Below are positions 8,531 to 16,570 of a stretch of DNA of 64,000 bases, piece after piece (within the stretch, counting starts at the first letter, position 1; each line of letters opens with the position of its first letter). The translations under genes were made by a program, and so were the position numbers. This DNA comes from Pedobacter jeongneungensis. GTDB taxonomy: Bacteria; Bacteroidota; Bacteroidia; Sphingobacteriales; Sphingobacteriaceae. The notes beneath the pieces were generated by a model, which was given only the letters and a program-made list of their open reading frames with translations, was not told where the DNA came from and did not search any database. The stretch is taken from NCBI RefSeq assembly GCF_000633455.1, contig NZ_AYMG01000023.1, positions 186,001-250,000 of the forward strand, in the 5' to 3' direction.

Positions 8531-8710
8531 TTAAATTGCTTCGATTGCTACCAAGTGGTTCACTTTGCGAACCATACCGATAATTTGTGGTGTAGCTTCA
8601 ACCTCAACACTTTGGTTCATTTTTGATAAACCCAAAGCCTGAACGGTTCTTTTTTGGCGCTCGCTTCTGTCGATAACGCTTTTTACTTGTGTTATTTTGA
8701 TCTTAGCCAT
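8531..8710 (-). CDS. rpmD: 50S ribosomal protein L30
   Basis: A 59-codon frame from ATG 8710 encodes MAKIKITQVKSVIDRSERQK at the start and the L30 signature around RTVQALGLSKMNQSV, with a C-terminal NHLVAIEAI. Length and sequence match bacterial L30. It begins 4 bp after the rpsE stop codon and precedes rplO, the usual spc order. Confidence 0.96.
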   Translation of the reverse strand: MAKIKITQVKSVIDRSERQKRTVQALGLSKMNQSVEVEATPQIIGMVRKVNHLVAIEAI

Positions 8711-8714
8711 GATA

Positions 8715-9233
8715 TTATCCGTTAAATACTTTGTTTAAATCAATACCACGGGTTTGAGCTACTGTATAAGCATCGCGCATTTTAGTTAACGCATCAACAG
8801 TTGCTTTTACCACGTTGTGTGGGTTAGATGATCCTTTAGATTTTGCCAATACGTTATGCACGCCAGCACTCTCTAATACAGCACGCATTGCACCACCAGC
8901 AATTACTCCGGTACCTACTGCAGCTGGTTTGATCAATACAAAACCACCTGAGAATTTACCGATTTGCTCGTGAGGAACAGTACCGTTTAAAATTGGAACT
9001 TTTACCAAGTTCTTTTTAGCATCATCCACACCTTTTGCAATTGCTTCAGTTACCTCTTTCGCTTTACCTAAACCGAAACCAACAACACCGTTTTCATCAC
9101 CTACAACAACAATTGCTGAGAAGCTGAAAGTACGGCCACCTTTGGTTACTTTGGCAACACGTTGTATACTAACCAAACGATCCTTTAATTCGATATCGGT
9201 GGTTTTTACTCTTTTTATATTAATAGTTGACAT
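8715..9233 (-). CDS. rpsE: 30S ribosomal protein S5
   Basis: S5 helps decoding accuracy and mRNA unwinding at the 30S entry channel. The 172-residue protein has the N-terminal double-stranded RNA-binding-like domain (DRLVSIQRVAKVTKGGR, FSFSAIVVVGDENG) and the C-terminal domain with PAAVGTGVIAGGAMRAVLE. It lies between rplR and rpmD with short spacers. Identification is secure. Confidence 0.97.
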   Translation of the reverse strand: MSTINIKRVKTTDIELKDRLVSIQRVAKVTKGGRTFSFSAIVVVGDENGVVGFGLGKAKEVTEAIAKGVDDAKKNLVKVPILNGTVPHEQIGKFSGGFVLIKPAAVGTGVIAGGAMRAVLESAGVHNVLAKSKGSSNPHNVVKATVDALTKMRDAYTVAQTRGIDLNKVFNG

Positions 9234-9250
9234 CTTACTTTTTCTTCAGA

Positions 9251-9604
9251 TTAAAATACTAAACCAGCTTCGCGGGCACCCTCTGCCAACGATTTTACAC
9301 GACCGTGGTATAAATAGCCGTTTCTATCGAAAACAACTTCTTTAACACCTGCAGCGATTGCTTTTTCGGCAACTAATTTGCCTACTGCAACTGATTGGTC
9401 GCTCTTGTTTCCAGTACCAGAAAAATCTTTCGATAATGATGATGCTGATGCTATTGTTGTACCGGTTACATCGTTAATTACCTGCGCATAAATCCCTTTA
9501 TTGCTTCTATATACAGATAACCTTGGACGTTCTTCCGAACCGGTAAGTCTTTTTCTGATCCCTTTTTTAATACGATCTCTTCTTGATAATTTTTTACCTG
9601 CCAT
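9251..9604 (-). CDS. rplR: 50S ribosomal protein L18
   Basis: L18 binds 5S rRNA. The 117-residue protein has the basic N-terminus (GKKLSRRDRIKKGIRKRLTG), the RPRLSVYRSNKGIYAQVIND core and the C-terminal FDRNGYLYHGRVKSLAEGAREAGL motif. It follows rplF after 5 bp and precedes rpsE, as usual in the spc operon. Confidence 0.97.
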   Translation of the reverse strand: MAGKKLSRRDRIKKGIRKRLTGSEERPRLSVYRSNKGIYAQVINDVTGTTIASASSLSKDFSGTGNKSDQSVAVGKLVAEKAIAAGVKEVVFDRNGYLYHGRVKSLAEGAREAGLVF

Positions 9605-9609
9605 GATTA

Positions 9610-10167
9610 CTATTTTTTAGATGCTGATTTACCTGCTTTTCTTCTTAACACTTCACCTACAAACTTGATACCTTTACCTTTATATGGCTCTGGTGCACGT
9701 AACGAACGGATTTTCGCTGCTACCTGACCGATCAATTGTTTGTCAATACTTTCCAAAATAATTTTAGGAGTCTGACCTTTCTCTGAAGATGTAGTTACTT
9801 TAATCTCTTCTGGTAACTGGAATACATAATGGTGAGAATAACCTAAAACCAGATCTAATGTATTACCTGTGTTTGTAGCACGGTAACCAACACCTACTAA
9901 TTCTTGAGTTAATTTATAACCTTCTGTAACACCAATAACCATGTTATTAAGCAATGAGCGATATAAACCGTGTAATGCTTTGTGTTTCTTTTGTTCTGAA
10001 GGACGTTGAACTGTTAAAATTCCGTCTTCCTGACTTACAGTGATATCTGTATCAACTGCTTGTGTTAATTCGCCTTTAGGACCTTTTACGCTTACTACGT
10101 TATCTTTTGATACGGTAATTGTAACACCTGCAGGGATTGTAATTGGGGCTTTTCCTATTCTTGACAT
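9610..10167 (-). CDS. rplF: 50S ribosomal protein L6
   Basis: L6 lies at the base of the L7/L12 stalk next to the factor-binding site. The 185-residue protein starts MSRIGKAPITIPAGV and ends with the conserved EPYKGKGIKFVGEVLRRKAGKS region, the two L6 repeats being recognisable. It sits 18 bp after rpsH and 5 bp before rplR. Confidence 0.97.
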   Translation of the reverse strand: MSRIGKAPITIPAGVTITVSKDNVVSVKGPKGELTQAVDTDITVSQEDGILTVQRPSEQKKHKALHGLYRSLLNNMVIGVTEGYKLTQELVGVGYRATNTGNTLDLVLGYSHHYVFQLPEEIKVTTSSEKGQTPKIILESIDKQLIGQVAAKIRSLRAPEPYKGKGIKFVGEVLRRKAGKSASKK

Positions 10168-10185
10168 TGTGCTGTTCTCCTAATA

Positions 10186-10584
10186 TTAATAAACGTGACA
10201 CAATACCTCACCACCAATATTTAATTTGGCTGCTTCTTTATCGGTCATTACACCTTTAGAAGTAGATAAGATTGCGATACCTAAACCGTTTAATACTCTT
10301 GGCATATTTTCAACACCAGCATAGTTTCTCAAACCTGGTTTACTTACTCGCACTAATGTACGAATAGCAGGAACTTTAGTAATCGGATTGTATTTCAAAG
10401 CGATTTTAATGATGCCTTGAACTGTAGTATCTTCAAACTTGTAGTTCGCGATGTAACCTTTGTCGAAAAGAACTTTTGTAATTTCTTTTTTAAGGTTTGA
10501 TGCAGGAATTTCTACAACACGGTGGTTGGCCTTAATGGCATTCCTTACTCTTGTTAAATAATCTGCTATTGGATCTGTATTCAT
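10186..10584 (-). CDS. rpsH: 30S ribosomal protein S8
   Basis: S8 is a primary binder of the 16S central domain and in E. coli represses the spc operon. The 132-residue protein starts MNTDPIADYLTRVRNA and ends with the family motif GLGIAILSTSKGVMTDKEA, then GGEVLCHVY. A 160-bp gap with a strong hairpin separates it from rpsN, unusual for genes normally almost touching. Confidence 0.97.
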   Translation of the reverse strand: MNTDPIADYLTRVRNAIKANHRVVEIPASNLKKEITKVLFDKGYIANYKFEDTTVQGIIKIALKYNPITKVPAIRTLVRVSKPGLRNYAGVENMPRVLNGLGIAILSTSKGVMTDKEAAKLNIGGEVLCHVY

Positions 10585-10676
10585 TTTTTATTGTTTTTGA
10601 TAGTGGTTTCCTTCTGCTACCCAGCTGTGGGACCTGCTATCGGTTAAAATTCTTTTTTAGTATAAAGACATAAATA

Positions 10677-10720
10677 AGTATCAAGTATCGAGACACAATT
10701 TGGTCTTGATACTTGATACT
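10677..10720. repeat. 18-bp hairpin repeat between rpsN and rpsH
   Basis: The arms 10677-10694 and 10703-10720 (AGTATCAAGTATC... and its complement) pair over 18 positions with one G-T-type mismatch, around an 8-nt loop. The arms are themselves made of the repeated word AGTATCA. The site is inside the ribosomal operon, so the hairpin is transcribed. Confidence 0.65.
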
Positions 10721-10744
10721 ACAGTACTTTAATACTATTCTATA

Positions 10745-11014
10745 TTACCAAGATGCTTTTTTAACACCTGGTATTTTACCGTCTAGTGCCATCTGGCGGA
10801 ACGTTACCCTTGAGATACCAAAGGTACGCATATATCCGCGTGGGCGACCAGTTAATTTACAACGGTTGTGTAAACGTACCGGAGATGAGTTTTTAGGTAA
10901 TTTATCTAAACCCTCGAAATCTCCTGCAGCTTTTAATACTGCACGTTTTTCAGCGTATCTAGCTACCAATTTTTGGCGCTTAACTTCGCGTGCTTTTACA
11001 CCTTCTTTTGCCAT
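10745..11014 (-). CDS. rpsN: 30S ribosomal protein S14, zinc-free form
   Basis: S14 belongs to the 30S head. At 89 residues with no CxxC pairs (only one Cys, in NRCKLTGRPRGYMR) this is the long zinc-independent type rather than the 61-residue zinc type. Its ATG overlaps the rplE stop codon by one base (TAATG), so it is probably translationally coupled. The downstream gap to rpsH holds a hairpin repeat. Confidence 0.97.
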   Translation of the reverse strand: MAKEGVKAREVKRQKLVARYAEKRAVLKAAGDFEGLDKLPKNSSPVRLHNRCKLTGRPRGYMRTFGISRVTFRQMALDGKIPGVKKASW

Positions 11015-11577
11015 TATTCTGCTGTTTTTTGATTTTTAAATGGTAATCCGAATTGTTTCAATAACTCAAGAGCCTCAACGTCAGATTTTGCCGAAGTTAC
11101 GAAAGTTATATCCATCCCTAAAATTTTATTGATTTTATCTATATTAATCTCTGGGAAGATGATTTGTTCAGTAACACCTAATGTATAGTTACCTTTTCCA
11201 TCAAAACCTTTATCGTTAATACCTTTGAAATCACGGATACGTGGCAAAGCTACAGAGATCAAACGATCTAAGAACTCGTACATGTTGTTATCGCGTAAAG
11301 TAACACGTACACCTACTGGCATACCTTTACGTAATTTAAAGTTAGAGATATCTTTCTTAGAGTTAGCCGGAACCGCTTGCTGACCAGTAATGGTAGTCAA
11401 CTCAACGATAGTGGTATCCATAATCTTTTTATCAGTAACAGAAAAACGACCAACACCCTGATTGATACAGATTTTTTCCAATTTAGGAACCTGCATTACA
11501 GTTTTGTACTGAAATTTCTCTTTTAGTGCATTTACAACTTCTTCTTTGTATTTGCTTTTTAATCTTGGTGTAGCCAT
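11014..11577 (-). CDS. rplE: 50S ribosomal protein L5
   Basis: L5 binds 5S rRNA and contacts P-site tRNA. The 187-residue protein has the conserved KLEKICINQGVGRF motif near residue 30 and RDFKGINDKGFDGKGNYTLG in the second half. It overlaps by one base both with rplX before it and rpsN after it (TAATG junctions), so all three are probably translationally coupled. Confidence 0.97.
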   Translation of the reverse strand: MATPRLKSKYKEEVVNALKEKFQYKTVMQVPKLEKICINQGVGRFSVTDKKIMDTTIVELTTITGQQAVPANSKKDISNFKLRKGMPVGVRVTLRDNNMYEFLDRLISVALPRIRDFKGINDKGFDGKGNYTLGVTEQIIFPEINIDKINKILGMDITFVTSAKSDVEALELLKQFGLPFKNQKTAE

Positions 11578-11918
11578 TATTTAATCTCCTCTCCTGAAAT
11601 TTTAGCAACTCTAACTAATTTACCATCTGCGTTAAGTTTACGACCTACGCGGGTAGCTTTACCAGATTTTGGATCAACCAACATCAAGTTAGAAATGTGA
11701 AGAGCAGCTTCTTTTTTAATAATACCACCGTTAGGATTTGCAGCATTTGGTTTAGTATGTTTAGATACTAAGTTAACGCCTTCTACAATGGCTCTGTTTT
11801 TATCTATTTGTACTGAAAGTACTTTTCCTTGTTGACCTTTTGAATCGCCAGCAATTACTTTAACTAAATCTCCTGTGCGGATTTTAAGTTTTGATGGTGT
11901 ATTTACTTTGTTTCCCAT
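11577..11918 (-). CDS. rplX: 50S ribosomal protein L24
   Basis: L24 is an early assembly protein of the 50S subunit. The 113-residue protein carries the KOW motif near the N-terminus (RTGDLVKVIAGDSKGQQGKV) and the GGIIKKEAALHISNLMLVDP segment. It lies between rplN and rplE, with a TAATG junction into rplE. Length is normal. Confidence 0.97.
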   Translation of the reverse strand: MGNKVNTPSKLKIRTGDLVKVIAGDSKGQQGKVLSVQIDKNRAIVEGVNLVSKHTKPNAANPNGGIIKKEAALHISNLMLVDPKSGKATRVGRKLNADGKLVRVAKISGEEIK

Positions 11919-11919
11919 T

Positions 11920-12288
11920 TTATAATACCTCCGGTGCTAATGATACAATTTTCATGAATTGTTTTTCACGTAGTTCTCTCGCAACCGGGCCAAAGATACG
12001 TGTACCTCTTGGCTCATCCTGTGCGTTCAATAATACAGCTGCATTATCGTCAAAACGGATATAAGAACCATCTTTACGACGGATTTCTTTTTTAGTTCTT
12101 ACAACAACTGCTTTAGAAACTGTACCTTTTTTAATGTTACCTGAAGGTAACGCGCTTTTTACGGTAACAACTACTTTATCACCAATTGAAGCATAACGTT
12201 TGCCGGTTCCACCTAGCACGCGAATTACCAATACTTCTTTTGCGCCGCTGTTATCAGCAACGTTTAATCTCGATTCCTGTTGTACCAT
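11920..12288 (-). CDS. rplN: 50S ribosomal protein L14
   Basis: L14 forms part of the subunit interface. The 122-residue protein starts MVQQESRLNVADNSGAKEV and ends with GTRIFGPVARELREKQFMKI before the last residues, both diagnostic. It is separated by 1 bp from both rpsQ and rplX, showing tight packing in this part of the operon. Confidence 0.98.
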   Translation of the reverse strand: MVQQESRLNVADNSGAKEVLVIRVLGGTGKRYASIGDKVVVTVKSALPSGNIKKGTVSKAVVVRTKKEIRRKDGSYIRFDDNAAVLLNAQDEPRGTRIFGPVARELREKQFMKIVSLAPEVL

Positions 12289-12289
12289 C

Positions 12290-12544
12290 TTATTTAGCTC
12301 TTTCTAAAATTTGTACCAATCTCCAGTTCTTGTTTTTACTCAAAGGACGAGTTTCCATAATCAATACTGTATCACCGATACCGCATTCGTTTTTCTCGTC
12401 GTGAGCCATAAATTTGGTAGTTTTCTTTACGAACTTACCATAAATCGGGTGTTTTACTTTACGCTCAACGCTCACTACAACAGATTTATCCATCTTGTTG
12501 CTTACCACTAACCCCGTTCTTGTTTTTCTTAATTGTCTTTCCAT
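12290..12544 (-). CDS. rpsQ: 30S ribosomal protein S17
   Basis: S17 is an early-binding OB-fold protein of the 30S body. The 84-residue protein has RKTRTGLVVSNKMDKSVVV near the start and the IGDTVLIMETRPLSKNKNWR motif, both typical. It lies between rpmC (10 bp) and rplN (1 bp). Confidence 0.97.
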   Translation of the reverse strand: MERQLRKTRTGLVVSNKMDKSVVVSVERKVKHPIYGKFVKKTTKFMAHDEKNECGIGDTVLIMETRPLSKNKNWRLVQILERAK

Positions 12545-12554
12545 GACTCTCGAA

Positions 12555-12767
12555 TTATTTAGTTTCAGTAGCTGACTCAGTGTTTTTCACTTTAGTCAAC
12601 TCAGTGTTTAAACGGGCTATGTCTTTCCTTACTTTTGCAATGCGCGAAGGATTTTCGATAGCTGAAATAGTATGAGCGAACTTTAATTTTGATAAGTTCT
12701 CTTTTTCTTCCGCAATCTTAGCTACTAATTCTTCTTTTGAAAGCCCTGTGATTTCTGAATTTTTCAT
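12555..12767 (-). CDS. rpmC: 50S ribosomal protein L29
   Basis: L29 surrounds the nascent-chain exit site. This 70-residue helical protein contains the L29 motif near its middle (LKFAHTISAIENPSRIAKVRKDIARLNTEL, given as landmark in order LKF..., NPSRI..., RKDIARL). A short Thr/Glu-rich tail follows. It lies between rplP and rpsQ as expected; 74 bp without a clear feature precede it. Confidence 0.95.
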   Translation of the reverse strand: MKNSEITGLSKEELVAKIAEEKENLSKLKFAHTISAIENPSRIAKVRKDIARLNTELTKVKNTESATETK

Positions 12768-12841
12768 TTTTCTTTTTCTTTTACGTTGAGTGTAGCGGTT
12801 ATAATAAACAAGTATTTACAACATTCATCTCAACACCTTTA

Positions 12842-13264
12842 CTATGCTTCTACGTAATCTCTACGTACTACGAATTTGGTTTGGATTGGTAATTTTTGTG
12901 CGGCTAAACGTAATGCTTCTTTAGCAACTTCTAAAGGCACACCTTCAGCTTCGAAAATTACACGTCCTGGTCTTACAACTGCTACCCAATACTCAGGAGC
13001 ACCTTTACCTTTACCCATACGTACTTCAGCAGGTTTTTTAGTTACTGGTTTGTCCGGGAATATCCTGATCCATACTTGCCCTTCACGTTTCATGAAACGA
13101 GTTACGGCAATACGGGCAGCCTCTATCTGACGACTTGTGATCCAAGTAGCTTCTAGAGATTTGATACCGAAAGATCCGAATGCTAATTCAGCTCCACGAG
13201 AAGCTAAACCCTTCATTCTGCCTTTTTGCATCTTCCTGAACTTCGTTCTTTTTGGCTGTAACAT
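12842..13264 (-). CDS. rplP: 50S ribosomal protein L16
   Basis: L16 helps place the A-site tRNA. The 140-residue protein starts MLQPKRTKFRKMQKGRMKG and contains GKGKGAPEYWVAVVRPGRV with the Arg near position 80 (PVTKKPAEVRMGKG) typical of the family. It follows rpsC by 40 bp and precedes rpmC, the usual S10-operon order. Confidence 0.98.
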   Translation of the reverse strand: MLQPKRTKFRKMQKGRMKGLASRGAELAFGSFGIKSLEATWITSRQIEAARIAVTRFMKREGQVWIRIFPDKPVTKKPAEVRMGKGKGAPEYWVAVVRPGRVIFEAEGVPLEVAKEALRLAAQKLPIQTKFVVRRDYVEA

Positions 13265-13304
13265 TTTATTTTGTTCTAATCGTTAAACGATGTTAATAAA
13301 TCAA

Positions 13305-14156
13305 TTATTTACGAGGACCTCTGTTAGCGCCTGCGCCACCACCTCTATTTGCTCCGGGACCACCTTGACCTGGACCACGACCACCACCTTGGTTTCCACC
13401 ACGTCTGTCGTTACCACCGCCACGGTTATCTCTTCCACCACCTCTGTTATCTCTGCCGCCGAAAGCTGGTTTATCTGATGCGCCTTTTGGACCGTTGTTT
13501 GTTGCACCAATGTTTGGAGACAAATCACGTTTTCCATAAACTTCACCTTTACAGATCCAAACTTTAACACCTATTTTACCATAAGTAGTTAAGGCTTCAG
13601 CTAAAGCATAGTCGATATCAGCACGGAATGTATGCAAAGGCACTCTTCCTTCTTTGTACTGCTCGGTACGTGCCATCTCAGCACCACCTAAACGACCAGA
13701 AGTCATGATTTTGATACCTTCAGCACCCATACGCATGGTTGATGCGATAGAAGATTTCATTGCTCTACGGAATGAGATCCTTGCTTCTAATTGTTTTGCA
13801 ACACCTTCTGCAACTAATTGTGCATCAAGTTCCGGGCGTTTAATTTCGAAGATGTTAATTTGAATTTCCTTTTTAGTCAATTTCTTTAACTCTTCTTTGA
13901 TTTTATCAACCTCAGCTCCTGCTTTACCGATTACGATACCTGGACGGGCTGTGTGGATAGTTACAGTGATACGTTTTAACGTACGCTCGATAACTACTTT
14001 TGCAACACCACCTTTAGCGATACGGGCAGAAAGGTATTTTCTTATTTTCTCATCTTCAACTAATTTATCGGAGTAGTTGTTGCCACCGAACCAGTTAGAA
14101 TCCCATCCTTTGATAATTCCTAACCTGGCACCTATTGGATTTGCTTTTTGTCCCAT
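13305..14156 (-). CDS. rpsC: 30S ribosomal protein S3 with long Gly/Arg/Asn-rich tail
   Basis: S3 lines the mRNA entry channel. The core is normal: MGQKANPIGARLGIIKGWDS start, KH-domain motif GIVIGKAG at residues 73-80, and the C-terminal domain up to about residue 210 (VKVWICKGEVYGKRD). Unusually, about 70 residues follow, of which 233-283 consist of GGRDNRGGG-type repeats with Arg, Asn and Gln. Such RGG-like tails can bind RNA and are disordered; most bacterial S3 proteins have 210-235 residues. The tail is in frame with no sign of error. Function of the tail is unknown. Confidence 0.97.
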   Translation of the reverse strand: MGQKANPIGARLGIIKGWDSNWFGGNNYSDKLVEDEKIRKYLSARIAKGGVAKVVIERTLKRITVTIHTARPGIVIGKAGAEVDKIKEELKKLTKKEIQINIFEIKRPELDAQLVAEGVAKQLEARISFRRAMKSSIASTMRMGAEGIKIMTSGRLGGAEMARTEQYKEGRVPLHTFRADIDYALAEALTTYGKIGVKVWICKGEVYGKRDLSPNIGATNNGPKGASDKPAFGGRDNRGGGRDNRGGGNDRRGGNQGGGRGPGQGGPGANRGGGAGANRGPRK

Positions 14157-14163
14157 TTCCTAA

Positions 14164-14526
14164 TTAGTTTTGAGTTGTTTCTGTGTTTTTACTATCTACA
14201 ATCAGCGTTACGTGGTTAGAACGTTTACGAATTCTATATCCACGGCCTTGAGGAGCTGGACGTAAGCGTTTTAACTGACGGCCACCATCAACCATAATTG
14301 TTTTAACAAAAAGTTGATTTTCTTCAGGGCGGGCACCTTCATTTTTAGCTTCCCAGTTTTTGATAGCAGATAATAATAATTTTTCAACTCTTATTGCTGC
14401 TTCTTTATTGGTAAACTTTAAAATGCTTAATGCTTTCTCTACACGTTCACCTCTGATAAGATCTACAACCAAACGCATCTTACGCGGTGAGGTTGGACAA
14501 TTGTTTAATTTTGCTATTGCTTCCAT
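14164..14526 (-). CDS. rplV: 50S ribosomal protein L22
   Basis: L22 lines the exit tunnel and its hairpin contacts macrolide-binding surroundings. The 120-residue protein contains the family features NCPTSPRKMRLVVDLIRG near the start and the C-terminal RLRPAPQGRGYRIRKRSNHV loop. It lies 7 bp after rpsS and 7 bp before rpsC. Confidence 0.97.
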   Translation of the reverse strand: MEAIAKLNNCPTSPRKMRLVVDLIRGERVEKALSILKFTNKEAAIRVEKLLLSAIKNWEAKNEGARPEENQLFVKTIMVDGGRQLKRLRPAPQGRGYRIRKRSNHVTLIVDSKNTETTQN

Positions 14527-14533
14527 TGTCTAA

Positions 14534-14800
14534 TTATTTTTTCTTTTCAGCGTGTCCTCTGAATGTTCTGGTTGGAGCAAATTCTCCCAACTTGTGACCA
14601 ACCATGTTTTCTGTTACGTACACAGGGATAAATTTATTTCCGTTGTGTACTGCAAATGTATGATTCACGAAATCTGGTGATATCATTGATCTGCGAGACC
14701 AAGTTTTGATTACAGACTTTTTGCCTGAATCATTCATAGAGTTTACTTTTTTCTCTACGTTATGGTCAATATAAGGTCCTTTTTTTATCGAACGAGCCAT
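14534..14800 (-). CDS. rpsS: 30S ribosomal protein S19
   Basis: S19 pairs with S13 in the 30S head. The 88-residue protein starts MARSIKKGPYIDHNVEKKV and contains TWSRRSMISPDFVNHTFAVH and MVGHKLGEFAPTRTFRGHAE, all diagnostic. Its start codon overlaps the rplB stop codon by one base (TAATG). Confidence 0.98.
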   Translation of the reverse strand: MARSIKKGPYIDHNVEKKVNSMNDSGKKSVIKTWSRRSMISPDFVNHTFAVHNGNKFIPVYVTENMVGHKLGEFAPTRTFRGHAEKKK

Positions 14801-15624
14801 TATTTCTTCCTTCTCTCTATGATGTAACGATTAGAATATTTTTTAAGTTCTCTGGTTTTGTAGCCTTTAGCTAACACACCGTTTCTTGAACGTGGGTGAC
14901 CACCTGATGATCTACCTTCACCACCACCCATTGGGTGATCGACAGGGTTCATCGCTACCGGTCTAGTTCTCGGACGACGGCCCAACCAACGTTTACGACC
15001 AGCTTTACCTAATACTTCGTTTGCGTGATCTGAGTTAGATACAGCACCGATAGTAGCAAGACAAGAAGTCAAGATTAAACGGGTTTCGCCTGAAGGCATT
15101 TTTAAAGTAGCATATTTACCATCGCGGGCAGCTAATTGTGCGTAAGCACCTGCACTACGAGCTAATTGTGCTCCTTTTCCAGGGTGAATCTCCACGTTGT
15201 GGATGATAGAACCTAATGGAATCTTCGATAAAGTTAAAGTGTTACCTACTTCAGGTGCTGCTTTATCGCCCGATAATAATACCGAACCAACTTGCAATCC
15301 TTCTGGAGCAATGATATAACGCTTCTCGCCATCTGCATAGTGTAATAATGCGATGCGGGCAGTACGGTTTGGATCGTATTCAACAGTAGCTACTGTTGCA
15401 GGAATATCGAATTTATCGCGTTTGAAATCGATTAAACGATATGATTTTTTGTGACCACCGCCCATGTAGCGCATAGTCATTTTACCTGTATTGTTACGTC
15501 CACCAGACTTTTTTGATGATACAACCAATGATTTTTCGGGCTTGGTTGCTGTAATCTCCGCAAAACTAGCACCAACTCTGAAGCGGGTACCTGGAGTAAC
15601 TGGTTTAAATTTTCTTAAGCCCAT
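14800..15624 (-). CDS. rplB: 50S ribosomal protein L2
   Basis: L2 is needed for subunit joining and peptidyl transfer. The 274-residue protein has the two RNA-binding domains, the GGGHKKSYRLIDFKR motif and the C-terminal segment NPVDHPMGGGEGRSSGG with the conserved His near position 230. It is coupled to rpsS by a one-base overlap and follows rplW by 20 bp. Confidence 0.98.
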   Translation of the reverse strand: MGLRKFKPVTPGTRFRVGASFAEITATKPEKSLVVSSKKSGGRNNTGKMTMRYMGGGHKKSYRLIDFKRDKFDIPATVATVEYDPNRTARIALLHYADGEKRYIIAPEGLQVGSVLLSGDKAAPEVGNTLTLSKIPLGSIIHNVEIHPGKGAQLARSAGAYAQLAARDGKYATLKMPSGETRLILTSCLATIGAVSNSDHANEVLGKAGRKRWLGRRPRTRPVAMNPVDHPMGGGEGRSSGGHPRSRNGVLAKGYKTRELKKYSNRYIIERRKK

Positions 15625-15644
15625 AGTTATAATGAATTATTAAA

Positions 15645-15935
15645 TTAAAGGGTTGCGTAATAATCTATTGTTTCGCCGTCTTTTAACGTTACGATTGCTT
15701 TTTTGTATTTAGGGCTACGGCCTGATACAAAACCTGCTTTAGTGTAACGAGATTTAGCTTTTCCATCAACAACCATTGTGTTAACTGCAACGATGGTTAC
15801 ACCGTACAATTTCTCAATAGCAGCTTTGATTTGGATTTTGTTAGCCTTGTGGTTAACGCTAAAAGTGAAACGGTTAGATTTCTCAGTTAAAGCTGAAGCT
15901 TTTTCGGTTAATATTGGTTTTTTTAAAATTTCCAT
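15645..15935 (-). CDS. rplW: 50S ribosomal protein L23
   Basis: L23 docks trigger factor and SRP at the exit tunnel. A TTG start at 15947 is possible, but ATG 15935 gives the family start MEILKKPILTEKASALTEKS and avoids overlap with rplD, whose stop lies 1 bp upstream. The resulting 96 residues are normal length, with the NKIQIKAAIEKLYGV core and the loop around GKAKSRYTKAGFVSGR. Confidence 0.95.
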   Translation of the reverse strand: MEILKKPILTEKASALTEKSNRFTFSVNHKANKIQIKAAIEKLYGVTIVAVNTMVVDGKAKSRYTKAGFVSGRSPKYKKAIVTLKDGETIDYYATL

Positions 15936-15936
15936 A

Positions 15937-16566
15937 TTATTTGGCAAATGCCTCCTCCAAAGTTTTAACAGAATCAGCAGTTAACACAAGTACACCAGCG
16001 TTTAATACATCATAAGTATTTAAATCTGCTGCCGAGATTACTTTAGTTTTCTGAATGTTTCTGCTTGATAAATAGATATTATTATTTTGCGCAGGTAAAA
16101 CCAATAAAGTTTTTTGAGTACCTACGTTTAACGCAGCCAATAAACTTGTATAGTTTTTAGTTTTAGCTGTATCGAAGTTGAAATCTTCTAAAACTACCAC
16201 GCTATTATCTTTTGCTTTATAAGCTAAAGCTGATTTACGTGCTAATGATTTTAATTTCTTATTCAATTTAAAGCTATAATCACGTGGCTGAGGACCGAAA
16301 ACACGACCACCACCGTTAAATAACGGAGATTTAATGCTACCAGCTCTTGCACCACCTGTACCTTTTTGTTTGTATAGTTTACGGGTAGAACCTGCAATCT
16401 CATTACGTTGTTTAGATTTGTGAGTACCTTGACGTTGGTTAGCCAAATACTGTTTTACATCTAAATAAATCGCGTGGTCGTTAGGCTCGATACCAAATAC
16501 CGATTCAGGAAGTTGCACCTTGGCACCTGTTTCTTTACCTGAAATGTTTAATACTTTAACTTCCAT
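15937..16566 (-). CDS. rplD: 50S ribosomal protein L4
   Basis: L4 lines the exit tunnel and in E. coli also represses the S10 operon by acting on its leader. The 209-residue protein has the long tunnel-loop signature GSTRKLYKQKGTGGARAGS and NGGGRVFGPQPRDYSFKLNK around residues 60-105. It follows rplC by 4 bp. Whether L4 acts on the leader found upstream of rplC here is unknown. Confidence 0.97.
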   Translation of the reverse strand: MEVKVLNISGKETGAKVQLPESVFGIEPNDHAIYLDVKQYLANQRQGTHKSKQRNEIAGSTRKLYKQKGTGGARAGSIKSPLFNGGGRVFGPQPRDYSFKLNKKLKSLARKSALAYKAKDNSVVVLEDFNFDTAKTKNYTSLLAALNVGTQKTLLVLPAQNNNIYLSSRNIQKTKVISAADLNTYDVLNAGVLVLTADSVKTLEEAFAK

Positions 16567-16570
16567 CTGA

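Noticed and set aside
13290..13570. Open frames over the end of rpsC on both strands
   Set aside because: They are shadows of the Gly/Arg codons of the S3 tail in other frames.
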